Source of the DNA: Geranomyces variabilis
Lineage: Eukaryota; Chytridiomycota; Chytridiomycetes; Spizellomycetales; Powellomycetaceae
Length of the DNA: 64,000 nucleotides
NCBI GenBank assembly: GCA_027603065.1
Contig: JADGJP010000018.1
Coordinates: 405,345-469,344, forward strand
Direction: 5' to 3'
The translations under genes and the position numbers were made by a program. Each line of letters opens with the position of its first letter. The stretch's first letter is position 1. The notes below the pieces were generated by a model. The model was not told where the DNA came from. It searched no databases and saw only the letters and a program-made list of their open reading frames with translations. Below are positions 12,148 through 23,655 of the stretch, one piece after another.

Positions 12148-15100
12148 TCAGATAAGGACAAGGTTTAAGGCCGCTCGTTTTCTTTTCAACAACCGTACCA
12201 TGGCGATTCCCTGAATTGTCACGCTCATCAAATCCCTGAACACAGGGTTTTCCTCCCGGTCTGCTTCCTCGTCCTCCTTCAACCGCTTGAGTGCCTCGAC
12301 TTGCAGCAGGTTGATAGGGTTCGCAAACGGCAGACGTGCCTCTACTGCACGGCGCACAACCGGGTCCGAAGCCAACAGATGGTCGTATCCCGAGATTTGC
12401 AAAATGAGTTTCACGCACTGGTCCTGCCGCTGACGGAAGTAATCGCCCAGCTTTTGCAGAGACGGTTCGCCGCTGACCAGGTTGCGGTCATAGTACCGCG
12501 AGATGCGAGAGTCGGCTTTTGCCAACGTCATGGCGATCAAATCCAATGTTGATTTGAAAAAGGGCCAGTTACGGTACATGTCGCGCAGCGTTTCGAGATT
12601 GCCCTCTTGCACCGCGACTTGAAGCGCCTCTTCCAGACCGAGCCACACGGGGAGATGCATGCGGGTTTGTGTGAATGCAAAGATGTAAGGGATTGCGCGA
12701 GTTGATTCCAGCCCGCCTGTGGCGCGGCGCTTGGCCGGCCGGGATCCAATGTTCATGCTTCCGATATCGGTGATGGGCGTCGCGTTGCGGAAGTATGGCG
12801 TGAACTCTGGCGTGTCGCGCACGACTTTGCGGTAGAACGCGCAAGAAACGTCTGACATGTGGTCCAGCAGTGTCCGCCACTCGGATTTGGGTGCGGGAGG
12901 CGGCGCGAGCGTCGAGATAAGCGTGGCTGTCGTGTACCGCTCTAGGGTCTGTTCGGCAGTTCCCGTGTGACCGAAGTGATGGTCGATAATCTCGCCTTGG
13001 ATCGTGATGCGCATGTTACCCTGGACGGTGCCGCTGGGCTGAGACAGGATAGCGAGGTGCTGCGGACCACCGCCGCGACCGACAGAGCCTCCGCGGCCGT
13101 GGAATAGGGTCAGACTCACACCGTACTTTTTGCATGTCTCCACGAGTTCTTCCTGCGACCTATACAAACAGCAAACTGAAGTCAAGCGACTTCCGTCCTT
13201 TGCCGAGTCGCTGTAGCCCAGCATGACTTCCTGGTGGTCGTTAATCGATGCGCGATAATACGGTACCGAGAGCAGGCGATCGATGGTTTGCGCAGCGGAT
13301 TCAAGGTCAGATTTCGTCTCGAAAAGTGGCGCGACGCGCATTGGTTTAGCCACTCCAGCAGTCTTTTGCAACAACGCGACGGCGAGAATGTCGGACGGAG
13401 TGCGTGCCATCGAAATGACATATGCGCCAAGCGAGTCCGCGCCAACTGTCGCGAGCATCCGGCATGTTGCCATAACCTCTTTAACATTGTCGCTGACTTC
13501 ATCGTCGGCCGCTGGCCAGTCGGCCGGAACCAAAGGCCGCTTGCCCTTAAGCTCCTCGATCAAAAACTCTTGTTTCTTATCCTCGCTCCATGCCAGGTAA
13601 TCGCCCAGTCCCAGCCATTTAACGATAGCGGCTACGGCCTCGGCGTGACGTTCGGACTCTTGGCGTATGTCAAGTTTCACAAGCGAAAGTCCAAATGTCG
13701 AGATGCGCCGAGCGAGCGACATAAGTCGGCCTTTGGCGATGAGACCATCTCCGCACTCCACAAGACTGCGGTAGCAAAGCATGAGCGGTTCCATGAGCTC
13801 AGAAGCATCGCGGATGAAGCCAGGTGGCGGCGGTGGAGGGTTGTCGACACCGATAGCGAGCTGTAGGTGCTCCTCTGTGATCTTGGCCTTGTCACGCACG
13901 ACAGCCAAGAGACGTCGATACCTCTCGTCCAGAGGCACATTGCCGCGGCTGAATCGCAGCGACTTTTTGCGCGATGCGGAAGCCTCGTGGATCTGCTCGT
14001 CGGGAATCGCATCGACGGCAGCGCGTAGCTCGTCACTGCACGAGGTCATCGACAAGTCAAACATGAGCATGTCGATTTCGGTGTAGATAAGCGTTGCAGC
14101 GCGCCATCTGCAAAGCTTGATGACTTCGCGAGTGACCTCGGACGTGACGTAAGGGTTTCCGTCGCGATCCCCACCGATCCAGCTACCAAAAGTGATGAGC
14201 GTGCTGTCAATGGGAAGCGGAGGCTGGCCAATCTCGGCGAGAGCGTGGTCAACAGTGTCCATAAATTTGGGCAGCGATGTCCAGATTGTGTTTTCCAAGA
14301 CCATGAGTCCGTTGCGAGCCTCATCGTCGGGCGTCGGCTTGATCCGTCGCACCGTGTTTGTGCGCCACGCTGCCAAAATTTCGGCGCGCATCGTGTTGAT
14401 ATTGTCTTCTTGTTCCTGCGGCGTCATGATTGTCCTGTCCCGCGTGGCAAGGCAGTTTGCAATGTGAAAGTACTTGTCGAGTAAAGTTCGACGGGTAGCT
14501 TGCGTGGGATGGGCGGTCAGAATCAAGTCTACGTTCTGCTTGATCAATGATTCGCGAATCTGTTCTCCCGTAAAGCCCTTGGACTGCAAGAGCTGAAACG
14601 CATCACGGCACGTCTGACGGTATGACAGCGAGGACTCTCCACGGCGATATCCGCGCCATCGCCGCACACGGTGCTGGCGCTCAGCGATTTCGGCTAGCGT
14701 GAGGAATTCGTGGAAAACGCGGGCAATTTCCAGATGCAAGGCCGGGTCTTCCACTCCCTTGATCAGGTCGACCAGAGCTTGGAAGGTCTCGTCGGACTGT
14801 TCGTTAAAGTAGTTTCGCGACGCGGTAAGCACCTTGTCGACAACTTCGGCAAGGATGTGGGGAGCGCTGCCGGCCACGCCGGAGTGATCCTCGATGGTTT
14901 TGAGCAACAAGTTGGACAAGACGATGATGTCTTCCTATAAAAAGGCAAGGAAGGCGGGGGCGTTTAGAATGAGAAAATGAGCTGAGTGTGGGGTGCACGC
15001 TTTTGCGCGCGTGGGCTCACCCTCAGGGGCTTGTTGAAGTCTACAGCGTCTGGATTGTGCTTTGCTTCCTTTTCGTCAGCGCTTTGGATGAGGGTGCTGA

Positions 15101-15239
15101 TAAGCTCTTGCATGGACGCTTCTCGCGAGTTCAGGGAGCGCGAGCTGCCGGTTGGCGACGACAGCGACGGCTTCAGACCATTGGCACCGGCAGCAGCATC
15201 AGCAGAAGCAGCGGTCGCGGCGTTGGGTGCGGTAGTCAT
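12148..15239 (-). CDS. ppc: Phosphoenolpyruvate carboxylase
   Basis: Catalyses PEP + bicarbonate to oxaloacetate + phosphate, an anaplerotic step. Two exons (15239-15021 and 14934-12148) encode 1001 residues, close to the usual 900-1000. All catalytic signatures are visible in order: LTAHPTQATRR (catalytic His), FGSWIGGDRDGNPYVTS, LGYSDSAKDGSR, FHGRGGSVGRGGGP (mobile Arg/Gly loop), SRPAKR and FAFTQTR. The Ser-rich N-terminal extension of about 75 residues lacks a clear copy of the plant phosphorylation motif. The C-terminus ends in NLVLI and not in the QNTG common in this family. An intron and fungal neighbours on both sides argue against bacterial contamination. Fungi normally rely on pyruvate carboxylase; PEPC is generally described as missing from them, so ancient retention or horizontal transfer should be considered. 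Confidence 0.95.
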
Positions 15240-15697
15240 TTAGACGAAATTAAGATTAAAGCAAAAAGCAGACTAGGGGTTGTTGCGGTGCAATTTGGGA
15301 TGTTGGGGGGATGCGCGGGGGGCGGGCGGGGCGACGAGCAATAACAATGACGATCGCCGGTGACTCACTCGCTGATAACCGCACGTTGTGATAATGATAT
15401 CGATCATCTACTGTAGTCGCCGGGCTGGACCACGTTTTTCGCTCTTTTCTGACAGCCATCCAGCGCTTGAACAACCGAGCAAAACATGTTATATTCCTTC
15501 CACCCGCCAATTAAGCTAAAATATTTTAATACGTAAGGGGAGCAGGGGGGTGTCCGGGGACAGCGCGAAATACGCCCGCGTTTCTCAACGCAACTTGTCC
15601 ACGAGTCCATGCATTCTCGGAGACAACGACATCGCCAAAATCAGGTTCCACCTTAACCAATTCAGCCAAATAGCAATTTATCGCTGCTCATGCTCGG
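15240..15697. promoter_or_regulatory. Presumed PEPC upstream region
   Basis: The 458 bp between the PEPC start and the 3' end of the next minus-strand gene contain no supported ORF. This must hold the PEPC promoter; I recognise no specific element. Confidence 0.4.
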
Positions 15698-18600
15698 TTA
15701 AGCGGTGGTAGGCTCCTCGATTTCGAGACCGGCGTCCACCTCCGCCGGAGACAGAATAACAATCTCATCTTGCTCCAGCCCCAAATCGATCAAGGCGTCG
15801 TAAACCATCCCCTCAAAACCGGCCGGCCCGCACACAACGACTTTGCGGCTCGACTCGTGGCTAGTCTCCCAAGCATCAAGCACGATTCCTTCAACTCTCT
15901 CGTGTGTCAAGCGACCACTGTGGGCCGTTCCGAGCCCCGCGAAAGCGCCGGCGCTCACGCCGTTCGACACAAAGTGGTGGACTTGGAGGTTTGCCATGTA
16001 CGACAGGTGTGCGGCTTCCAGGCTTTTGATGGGCACACAATCGCCCACGGTCGAAACACAATTGACAATGACGATCTTTGAGCTCTGGCCAGCCGGAGGC
16101 TCGAGGATCGACAGCGGAACGAGACCATCCTCGTCCGTCTCAAGATTAGTGCCAATAGCCCATCCGTCCGTTCCGACCGTTTGAAGCTTAATGCGGTCGC
16201 CAACGGCGACGGGAAGTTCGTCGTCTTGAGCCGGTTGATAGCCAGCGTGCGCCGTGAGCGTCTTTCCGGCCGGTAGCAAATATTCGCGGACAAATTGCAG
16301 CGCAGAAACAATTCCGGAGCCCGCAACAATGCAGAATAATGTTTCGTAGTAGTTATCCAAATGGCCCAGCCGGTCTTGAGTCAGTTTTTCAACCGAGTCA
16401 CCGGCAAGGGCTTTGGGAATGTTGACGATCGGATCGCCGAAGGGACCTCTGATCCTGTACTGCTTTGAGCCCGGTTTGGCGCGAAGAAGCTGTTTCGACA
16501 TTCTTCCCTCCGGGTACAACTTGATGATGACATCGAAGCTGGAAGGCGAACCTGCTATGGGCGTGTAGGATCGCGCGATGGGCCTGTTGGACACTCGATC
16601 GACGAGCACTGCGTAACGAATTTCCAAAATTAGCACCGATTGTCAGAGAAGCCAAGCCCATGAATCTTGGCAAAATGCAGCGCCAAACGCACCCATATAC
16701 TGCCCAGGCAAGAATTTTGTTGGCTCGTTCTCGCGGCGTCCTTCGAACGGATACAATAGCGAAAACTTGAAAAGGTATATCGGGCACTTGGCTTGCGCTC
16801 CGCTGAGGCAGGTCTTGCTGACCATCGCATATCTCCTGAGCTCGTCGCAGTCAAACTCCTGGCTGTTTTTGGCGCTGATTTCGCCAACCATAAACCCGAT
16901 AAGCTTCTGCGCAGCCAGTTTCGAGTGTGCGTGCGACCAGCGCGCTTTCCGAATTGCGTCCCATTCCGGTGCAGAAAGATCCACCGTCAAAGCTGCGCCG
17001 GCTTCGTCTTCCTCTTCACCGTTTAGTGTTGCATGCGTAGCTTGTTGCTTCTGATGAATCGACATTGTTAACGGTGCTGGAAGCGCCCGAGCCAGTGTCG
17101 CCGCGTTGCGGGCGGCGGCCGTCACAGCATCGCTGACCAGTGCGCCATCGTAATCGCTCTCGTTGAAAAAATCAAGAGTAATGTCCGTGCCGTTGACCGT
17201 TTCCAGAATGATCTTGCCACCTGGATGATGGGCGAGCCAGGGCTTGATGTCGTACACATACTGGCCGTTTCCAACAACGAGGTGCTCGCCGTTCAGTACT
17301 GCATTGGTCAATCCGTCCCACGTATACATCGTCGGGGGAGTCTCCACGTTTTCGGGCCCGGTTGGCCGCCTTTGAAGCGCGGGCATCACAGGTGTGATTC
17401 CGGAGGTCATTCTCACCACTTTCTTGTCGTTGCTGATTTTTATGACTTGAACCGGAACGGTGCTGGTGTTGAACTTCCTATTCATGTAGTTGCGGTAGGA
17501 TTCCATCGCAACGCAAAGCAAGCCCCAAAAGGCGATGACCGCAAAGTACGCCACCCACGGCACCGACAGAGTGACTCCGACCGGATACATCCTTTTCAGA
17601 CCGAGTCCAACGTTCGCGAAACCGCCCAAGAGCATGGTCACGCCGATAATCGTGTGCGCTTTGCGTACATTACGGCGCTTAGACGGCTGAGACCGAAGAC
17701 GCTGACGATTGAGCACACCGAGAAGTACTTGAACGACCACAAGTACTGCGAGGGCGAGGCCGATAAACGAGTGCGGGCTGTTTCGACTCAAGCCCATGTT
17801 TTGCGGGTCTGAAAGCGGCAGGGCCACAAAGCAGATGACAGCGATGGAGCCAACGCTTTGTGCTACGGCGTGCACGACGATCCAACCGGTGACGAATCTG
17901 CCAAAAGAAAAAAGTTATTCATCCGGATCTTTCTGATACCTCCTTCGGTCATTTTAAACTTACCTTAGGTACCGTCCCCATACTAGCCCAAAAGGAAACA
18001 CAAACAACCACACGATCGCCTGTCCTATGCCGTGTATCATCCGTCGAGGCGTCACATTGTCGGCCACCGCGCTCGTTCCAGTTGCAAAAGACATCTGCGA
18101 GACCTTTTCGCGATTCGCACCATGGAAACCAAACCACGCGCCGGTCGTAGACAGCGGGTTCATTGCTAGGATCAGATCTTGATTGTCGGTGAAAGAAGGC
18201 GCGCCTGCGGGCCGAATGCGACGAAACTCGAATGAAATGGTTTTGTCGCTGAAGTCGGTGGCGATAATTTCGAGTCCGGCTTGCGAGGCAGCGACCACCT
18301 GACAAAGCCGCAACAATGTGAGTTTTTTCCTGCGTAAAGTGGGTTTACTGCAGAATATGACAAGCGCGCAAAATAACTGCTTACCGGAGTGGTCCAGCCT
18401 CCCGTGGCCGACCTGGCCTCGACGACAACCTTTTGACTAGCCTGGTCCAGATGTCCAATCACAAACTGTGCGACCGTCATGTCGGTGCCGAAACCGATGC
18501 CACACCACCCTTCGGAAGCGCATCGGACGCCAACCCGGAGTGAATCCGGGTTTTCGATTGTCCCGCTCAGCATGTATTGGCCGTCGATATGTGGTTTGCT

Positions 18601-20277
18601 GAAGCTGAAGCCAGCTACCGCGCTGACGGTCCGCGCCTGGATGGCCTGGAACGGGTTTTTGGGCAGGCGGGCCCTTGCAACCTCTGGCGACACCTCGGGC
18701 ACATTCCGAGCAATCACATCGCGAAGCGAAGTGTGGCGAATCTCATCCAGGTGAGCGGCAGTGAGAACGCCGGGAGCTTCGAACCAAAAGGGATCACCGT
18801 CTCTCAAGCGCAAGAATTGGTCGACGATAATCTTTTGGAACAATGGTCCAACGTTCGATGACGATCCTTTGGCTTCGGCGAGCCCTCCGACGATGACGTC
18901 GAGTTGGTCAATGGACGTGTACAGCTGTCCCAGTGCGGTTGCGACAGCTGTGTCAGTCGTCAGCGATGCGAAATCAGGAATGATGGTCATGCCATACGCT
19001 TTGCGCACGGCGTTGAAGGTTGGGAGACCAAAGCTGCGTCCGCGTTGTATGTCAATGGCGAAGAGATCCATCGGGCGGTTGCTAAAGAGAGTGTTGCGAA
19101 GCTCAGGCACCATGTATAACATGGGCTGTAGCTGCACGCTCTGCGACAAGCCCGCCAAGACTGGAAACACGCCGTTTTCAGTGACGGTTTGCGTCTTCCA
19201 AAACACATCCAAGATCGGGAGCGCCTTCTTGCCAGCGTCAGTGTAAATAGTCTGAGAGCTGGTCACCTCCATGTGACCGTATCGAAACGCGGCAGCCTCG
19301 TAAAGTACATCGACAGATGGATCGACGGAAGTGCTATATGCGGGCGCCGGAGTAGCCAATAAGTTTTCACCGAGCAAGAGCGGCAAATAGTCGTAATAAT
19401 GGATCTGCTGAATCAGCGCCACGACATGCTGCCTCCCGAGCTGAAACAAGGTTGCGTCGTCTTGTTGACCTTGACCGGCGGCAATGAGCGAGTCGATGTA
19501 GCGGTTGTGTTCGCGCATAAAGATGATGTAGAGACTCTGAACAGCGGGGTTTGTGTTGCCATTGATGGACGAAAATTTAAACAGGCTGTTAACGTCGACG
19601 CCCGGTAGAGTCGTAGTGATGGTGTCCGTGGCGTTTGCAATGCCATTGAAGAGCGGCAGCCCTTGAGCAGTCAGAACGAACTTGCCGCGAGCTCCAAAAG
19701 CAGGCGTTGTTGATGTTCCATAAATTTGAGAGGCATCGACAAACGGTGTTTGAAAATTGATGGGAAGCGGCGGCGTTGCGGTGTTCGATTGAGGGATACC
19801 GAACTGAAACGACGACGGCGTTGTCGATGCATTGGCTGCACCAGCAGCTGGGACGCCAGGAAGCGTGATGTTTGCATTGTCGCCGGGAGCCCCTCGGTTG
19901 GGGCGTTGGATGTGCGAGACATCTTGCGAGATGAACTCGCCCCAGTATGTGAACTGTGCAAAACGCCAGGAGAAGTTTAGTGAGCGATCCTCCTCCCGAG
20001 TTAGTCAACCCCATTCCGGTCTCTTCAGACTCACCAGCTCCGAGACATTTCTCTGGCTGTGTTGCGGGGTTGTTACTTTTCCGAGGGTCTGAGAGACGAG
20101 ATAAGGGTCTGGCAGCAGCAGCGGCGGGATCGCGGTGGAAGCGAGCGAGCCGAGCGAGCTTGTCAAGGGCAGCCCAGCGTTTTGTGCAAGCGGCCTGAAG
20201 CGATCAGCCTGAGCGGCACCGACCAGCAGCAGGAGCAGCATCAGCGACGGCGACGACGACGATGGCGGAACGAGCAT
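15698..20277 (-). CDS. Peroxidase-like/DOMON/cytochrome b561/cytochrome b5/SH3-reductase fusion (dual-oxidase-like)
   Basis: Five exons (20277-20035, 19953-18385, 18298-17964, 17897-16693, 16608-15698) join in phase to 1420 residues. Order: signal peptide (1-24); animal-haem-peroxidase-like domain (about 75-490: VDASQIYG, FMREHNR, proximal-His segment FRYGHMEV); DOMON domain (about 500-660); cytochrome b561 helices (about 690-830); cytochrome b5 domain with HHPGGK; FAD/NAD oxidoreductase (RSYTPI, GPFG, VAGSGI, VVCGPAGF), with a canonical SH3 fold at about 1236-1290 placed inside the NAD-binding lobe. By eye the distal site reads GEFISQD, so the ester-forming Asp and distal His are missing and the catalytic Arg/Glu also look replaced. 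It is probably not a working peroxidase, as in animal DUOX ectodomains. Inferred role: moving electrons from cytosolic NAD(P)H across a membrane to an outer acceptor. Confidence 0.85.
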
Positions 20278-20708
20278 GCTGTCCTGTGTATGGGTGTGGG
20301 GGGCCGGCGAGTGCCGAGATGCATAATTTTTATAGGGACGGGGCTGTTGACAAAAAAAACGGTTTTCCCACGAGCCTGGCAGGAAGGCTTGACTCCCGCA
20401 GGGGGGGGCTCGGGGGAGGCTGGGCCACTGGAGCCTGGAGTCTGGGAGTCTGGACCTTCTGGAGGTTCCAAAGTTTTTTGCCTTGTTGTTGCTGTTTGTT
20501 CTTTATCGCTCGTTCCTTCTTTTTTGCCTCCCTCCCTCCGTCCCGCGTGCTGAGCCGGGCGGTCCGCCAAACAATAGTTTCGCAGGCTGAGCCAAAAATC
20601 GCTTTCTCTCGCTTTCTTTCGCTGTCGCTCTCTGTCGCTCTCTCGTCCCCCCGTTGTCGTTGTCGTTGCAGCAAGGCGAGGAAGACAAGGAAGGCAAGCA
20701 AGCATAGG
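20278..20708. promoter_or_regulatory. Divergent promoter region
   Basis: The 431 bp between the starts of the oxidase-like fusion (minus) and the arrestin-like gene (plus). It is pyrimidine-rich close to the plus-strand start. Shared regulation of the two genes is possible but not shown. Confidence 0.4.
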
Positions 20709-21502
20709 ATGGTCAGCTTTTCAAAGTGGCGGCTGCCAGGCTCAAAGAAGAAGGACGTCCATCTGGAGGACGCTGCCCGCCAACTGCCAGCTGCCCCTCC
20801 TCCTCCTCCTGCTGCTGCTGCTGCTGCTGCGGCCTCTCAGGGCTCTGCCAATGTCGCTACTACCCACTCCTCCCGCCGTCCGTCCGTCCAACCGCCACCT
20901 CCCGCCAACGCCAGCGCCAATGCCCTCGCCGCTCGCCAGTCTCTCTCGTCCTTCTCCTCCTCCTCCTACGCCGCCGCCGGACACCACCGTGTTTCTTCCT
21001 CGTCGCGTCAACCGCTGTCTTTTGATTTCGACTTTACTCTCGCCGTGAGTAGCTCCGGACTCTCGTCGCCCGCCACCGCCGACGACAACCGCTCGGGCAC
21101 CGACGTCATCCACCTCCATCTACCGCCGCTTGCTGGGAAACTGCACGGCTCGCTTACTGTCACAAATCACACTGACCACGCCATCGATGTGTCTGCTCTC
21201 AAGCTCGTCTTGCTCTCGGGCGTGGGCAGAGGCGACCTAAAGCTTGATCGTGCTGCAAGAGACCCGGAAGCCCACACTGCCACCGATGTCTTTCGCAGGC
21301 CCGTGGGAAGATTTGTCGTCAATGTATGGAAGGAGGGTGAAGTACAGACCTTGGATCCTGGATGGTAAGTTGCTGCGTCGCGAAGAGAAGCAGACCTGTT
21401 TCCACTGCGGAGCGACTGCGCGAAGCGGACCGTAGCATTCCTGTCCCTTGCCTTCTCACTTGCCTTTTCTAACCTCTCTCTCTCTCTCTCTCTCTCTTTC
21501 TT

Positions 21503-21535
<33 letters not shown>

Positions 21536-23370
21536 TTTTCTCTCTCTCTCTTTCTCTCTCTCTCTATTTCGCTGTGAAGCCATACATTCCCTATCACCGT
21601 GCCGTTCCCCAAAACCCTCCCGCCCACCGTCTCGCATGTCGCAACGAACGACCCATCCTACTGCATCACGCACTGGCTTTTTGCTCGGGCCCTTAGTCCC
21701 GCCAGTGGCAAAAAAACGCCCATCGCGGTCGCCACTCGCGAACTTGTTGTCTTTCGGCAAAACAACCGCGTATCGCCGTACCCAAAATCCATCGATGCGT
21801 CGTCTCAAGACGGCCTGATCCACTGCAACGCAGCAGTGCCGTACCCGGCCTATTACCTGGACAGCGAGATTGCGGCTTGCATGATATCTCTCAACCCCAA
21901 GGTTCCCACCTCTCTTACCGCAATCAATGCCAGCTGGTCTCAGCTATTTACATTCAGAGAGCCTGATGACGCTTACACCACCTTTCGTGAGCTAGTTGGC
22001 AACCGACTGGATATTGATCCGGCTTCTTGGGCAGGCTTTCACGTCCCGTTTCCTGGTCAAAATGCACAGCCGGACTCGGACACTGGCGGCTGGATCACTG
22101 TGTCGCATGAACTCTTAATTGAGATTACACACGCGCCGCAGGGTTCGCACGTTCCCGTGTCAACCATCATTCCAATTCCCGTCAAACTGCAAGTAGCCAC
22201 CGTTTCAAGACACAAATCGCGCCCAAACAGCGCTTACTCTGAAGCTGCTTCCGAAGGTGCGGCGTCCGCTGATGACGCCTCCAGCATGCGCTCGGGACGC
22301 ACCGGCGCGAGTCGCAGAAGTATCTTCCAGACTGGTCCCAGTGTGCCCAGCGTGCCCAGCGCAGCCGTTTCGTTCGAAGTGCAAGAGCGCCCGGTTCAAA
22401 GCCATGTGGCAGAAAGTGCCTCCAGCACTGCTTGGAGCGCGACGGAATCAGATAGTTCGAGATCCACGGCAAGGCAAGCGCCACACTTTCCTCAACCTGC
22501 CCCTTTGCCGACGGAAGCACGGTACACCGGCAGCTCAGGCAACGTCCGCTCCAGATCCGTCGCTTCCGCGAAGCGTAGCAGCGGCTTTCAAACGGGCCCA
22601 ACCGTTCAGGCTGCTACTTTACCGGATCCTCAGCCTCAAACGAGGCACAACCACTATATTCAAAGGGCCAGCATTGACTCTCGGGCGGCCATGACGAGTG
22701 GCCCGTCTTCTCTTCTGCCTTCGCGAGAGCCGTACTTTCCGACGCCTGCAGCTCCGCCCATGCAACCCGCGTCCACAGCGACCAGTGCTCCTCCGCACCG
22801 CAGATCTCTTTACGAAAGCCCACCACCTCTTTACAGCAACAACGAACCGATTCACGCAGGCAATCTCCCGCTTCCGACCAATCTGCAGAGAACGGAGGGA
22901 CTGCAAAATGGAGAAACGTCGCACCCGGACGCGCGTGTCGCTGAGGCACATGTTCCCGCGTCCGCCGACGGTCCGCACAAATCGTAATTGATTGTTCAAA
23001 CACCCCGCGCTACAACTGTTTCTCTAGACTTCACTGACAACTTAACCCTTTTGTTTTTAGCAACCGGCCGACGGCCTTGGCTGACAAACCAAAGCGGAAA
23101 CCTTTGCAGGACGTCCCATTCCGCCAATTTGCGACCGACAAGTCCACTGGGCAAAATCTACAGGACCTGCCGAATTCCTCGGTTCCGTTCCCGAAGAACC
23201 AGGCAGCGCTGGATTCCCTGCTGGTCCAGGGCGCTGTCACTGGACCGCAATACCTTGACATGAGAGAAAAGTTGAGCGCGCTGGAAGCGCTGGACGTAAT
23301 GTTGGCTAATGGAGAGTTGGGCGGCCTTCAATATTTGAGCAGGCGTAATGCAATATTAGGCTCGCAATGA
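20709..23370 (+). CDS. Arrestin-like trafficking adaptor
   Basis: Three exons (20709-21364, 21580-22983, 23061-23370) join in phase to 789 residues. After a low-complexity Ala/Pro/Ser N-terminus, an arrestin-type beta-sandwich is suggested by LHLPPLAGKLHGSLTVTNHT, LKLVLLSGVG and the HTFPITVPFPKTLPPTV segment restored exactly by splicing, followed by a second lobe with TVSHELLIEITHAP. A long Ser/Pro-rich tail (about 430-690) and a helical C-terminus follow. Fungal alpha-arrestins recruit Rsp5-type ubiquitin ligases to membrane transporters. I see no unambiguous PPxY docking motif but PPxY-like PPPLYS occurs in the tail. The first intron holds a long CT tract. Confidence 0.7.
21476..21566 (+). 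repeat. (CT)n microsatellite inside an intron
   Basis: About 90 bp of almost pure CT/TTTC repeats immediately upstream of the 3' splice site at 21579. It forms an unusually long polypyrimidine tract in the first intron of the arrestin-like gene. Confidence 0.9.
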
Positions 23371-23655
23371 CAAGAGCCATAGTTTTTAATAGAGGACATC
23401 AATAATGGACGAGATCTGTCTTCTTTATGCCCACATACGGTCGATCATCAGCCGACCGTGCGCAAAAATGATGCTCTCTTCTCATTCGCTACTTCTTGGA
23501 GCTCGAATCAAGTTGTATTATATAATTTTCCTATCCGCATTTCCGGAATGCTACAGGTCTATTTTAATGTGGTGGCTATATATAAATGCGTGGGTTGTAT
23601 GATACTTCATGATGGTGCGAGTGAATTTGTCCCTTCAACCATGCGACCCGGTGCG

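Noticed and set aside
12301-14998. Many plus-strand frames across the PEPC gene
   Set aside because: They lie opposite a 928-codon exon with complete catalytic motifs and have no domains.
20241-21119. Long Arg/Ser-rich minus-strand frames opposite the arrestin-like gene
   Set aside because: Low-complexity shadows of the Ala/Pro/Ser-rich exon on the plus strand.
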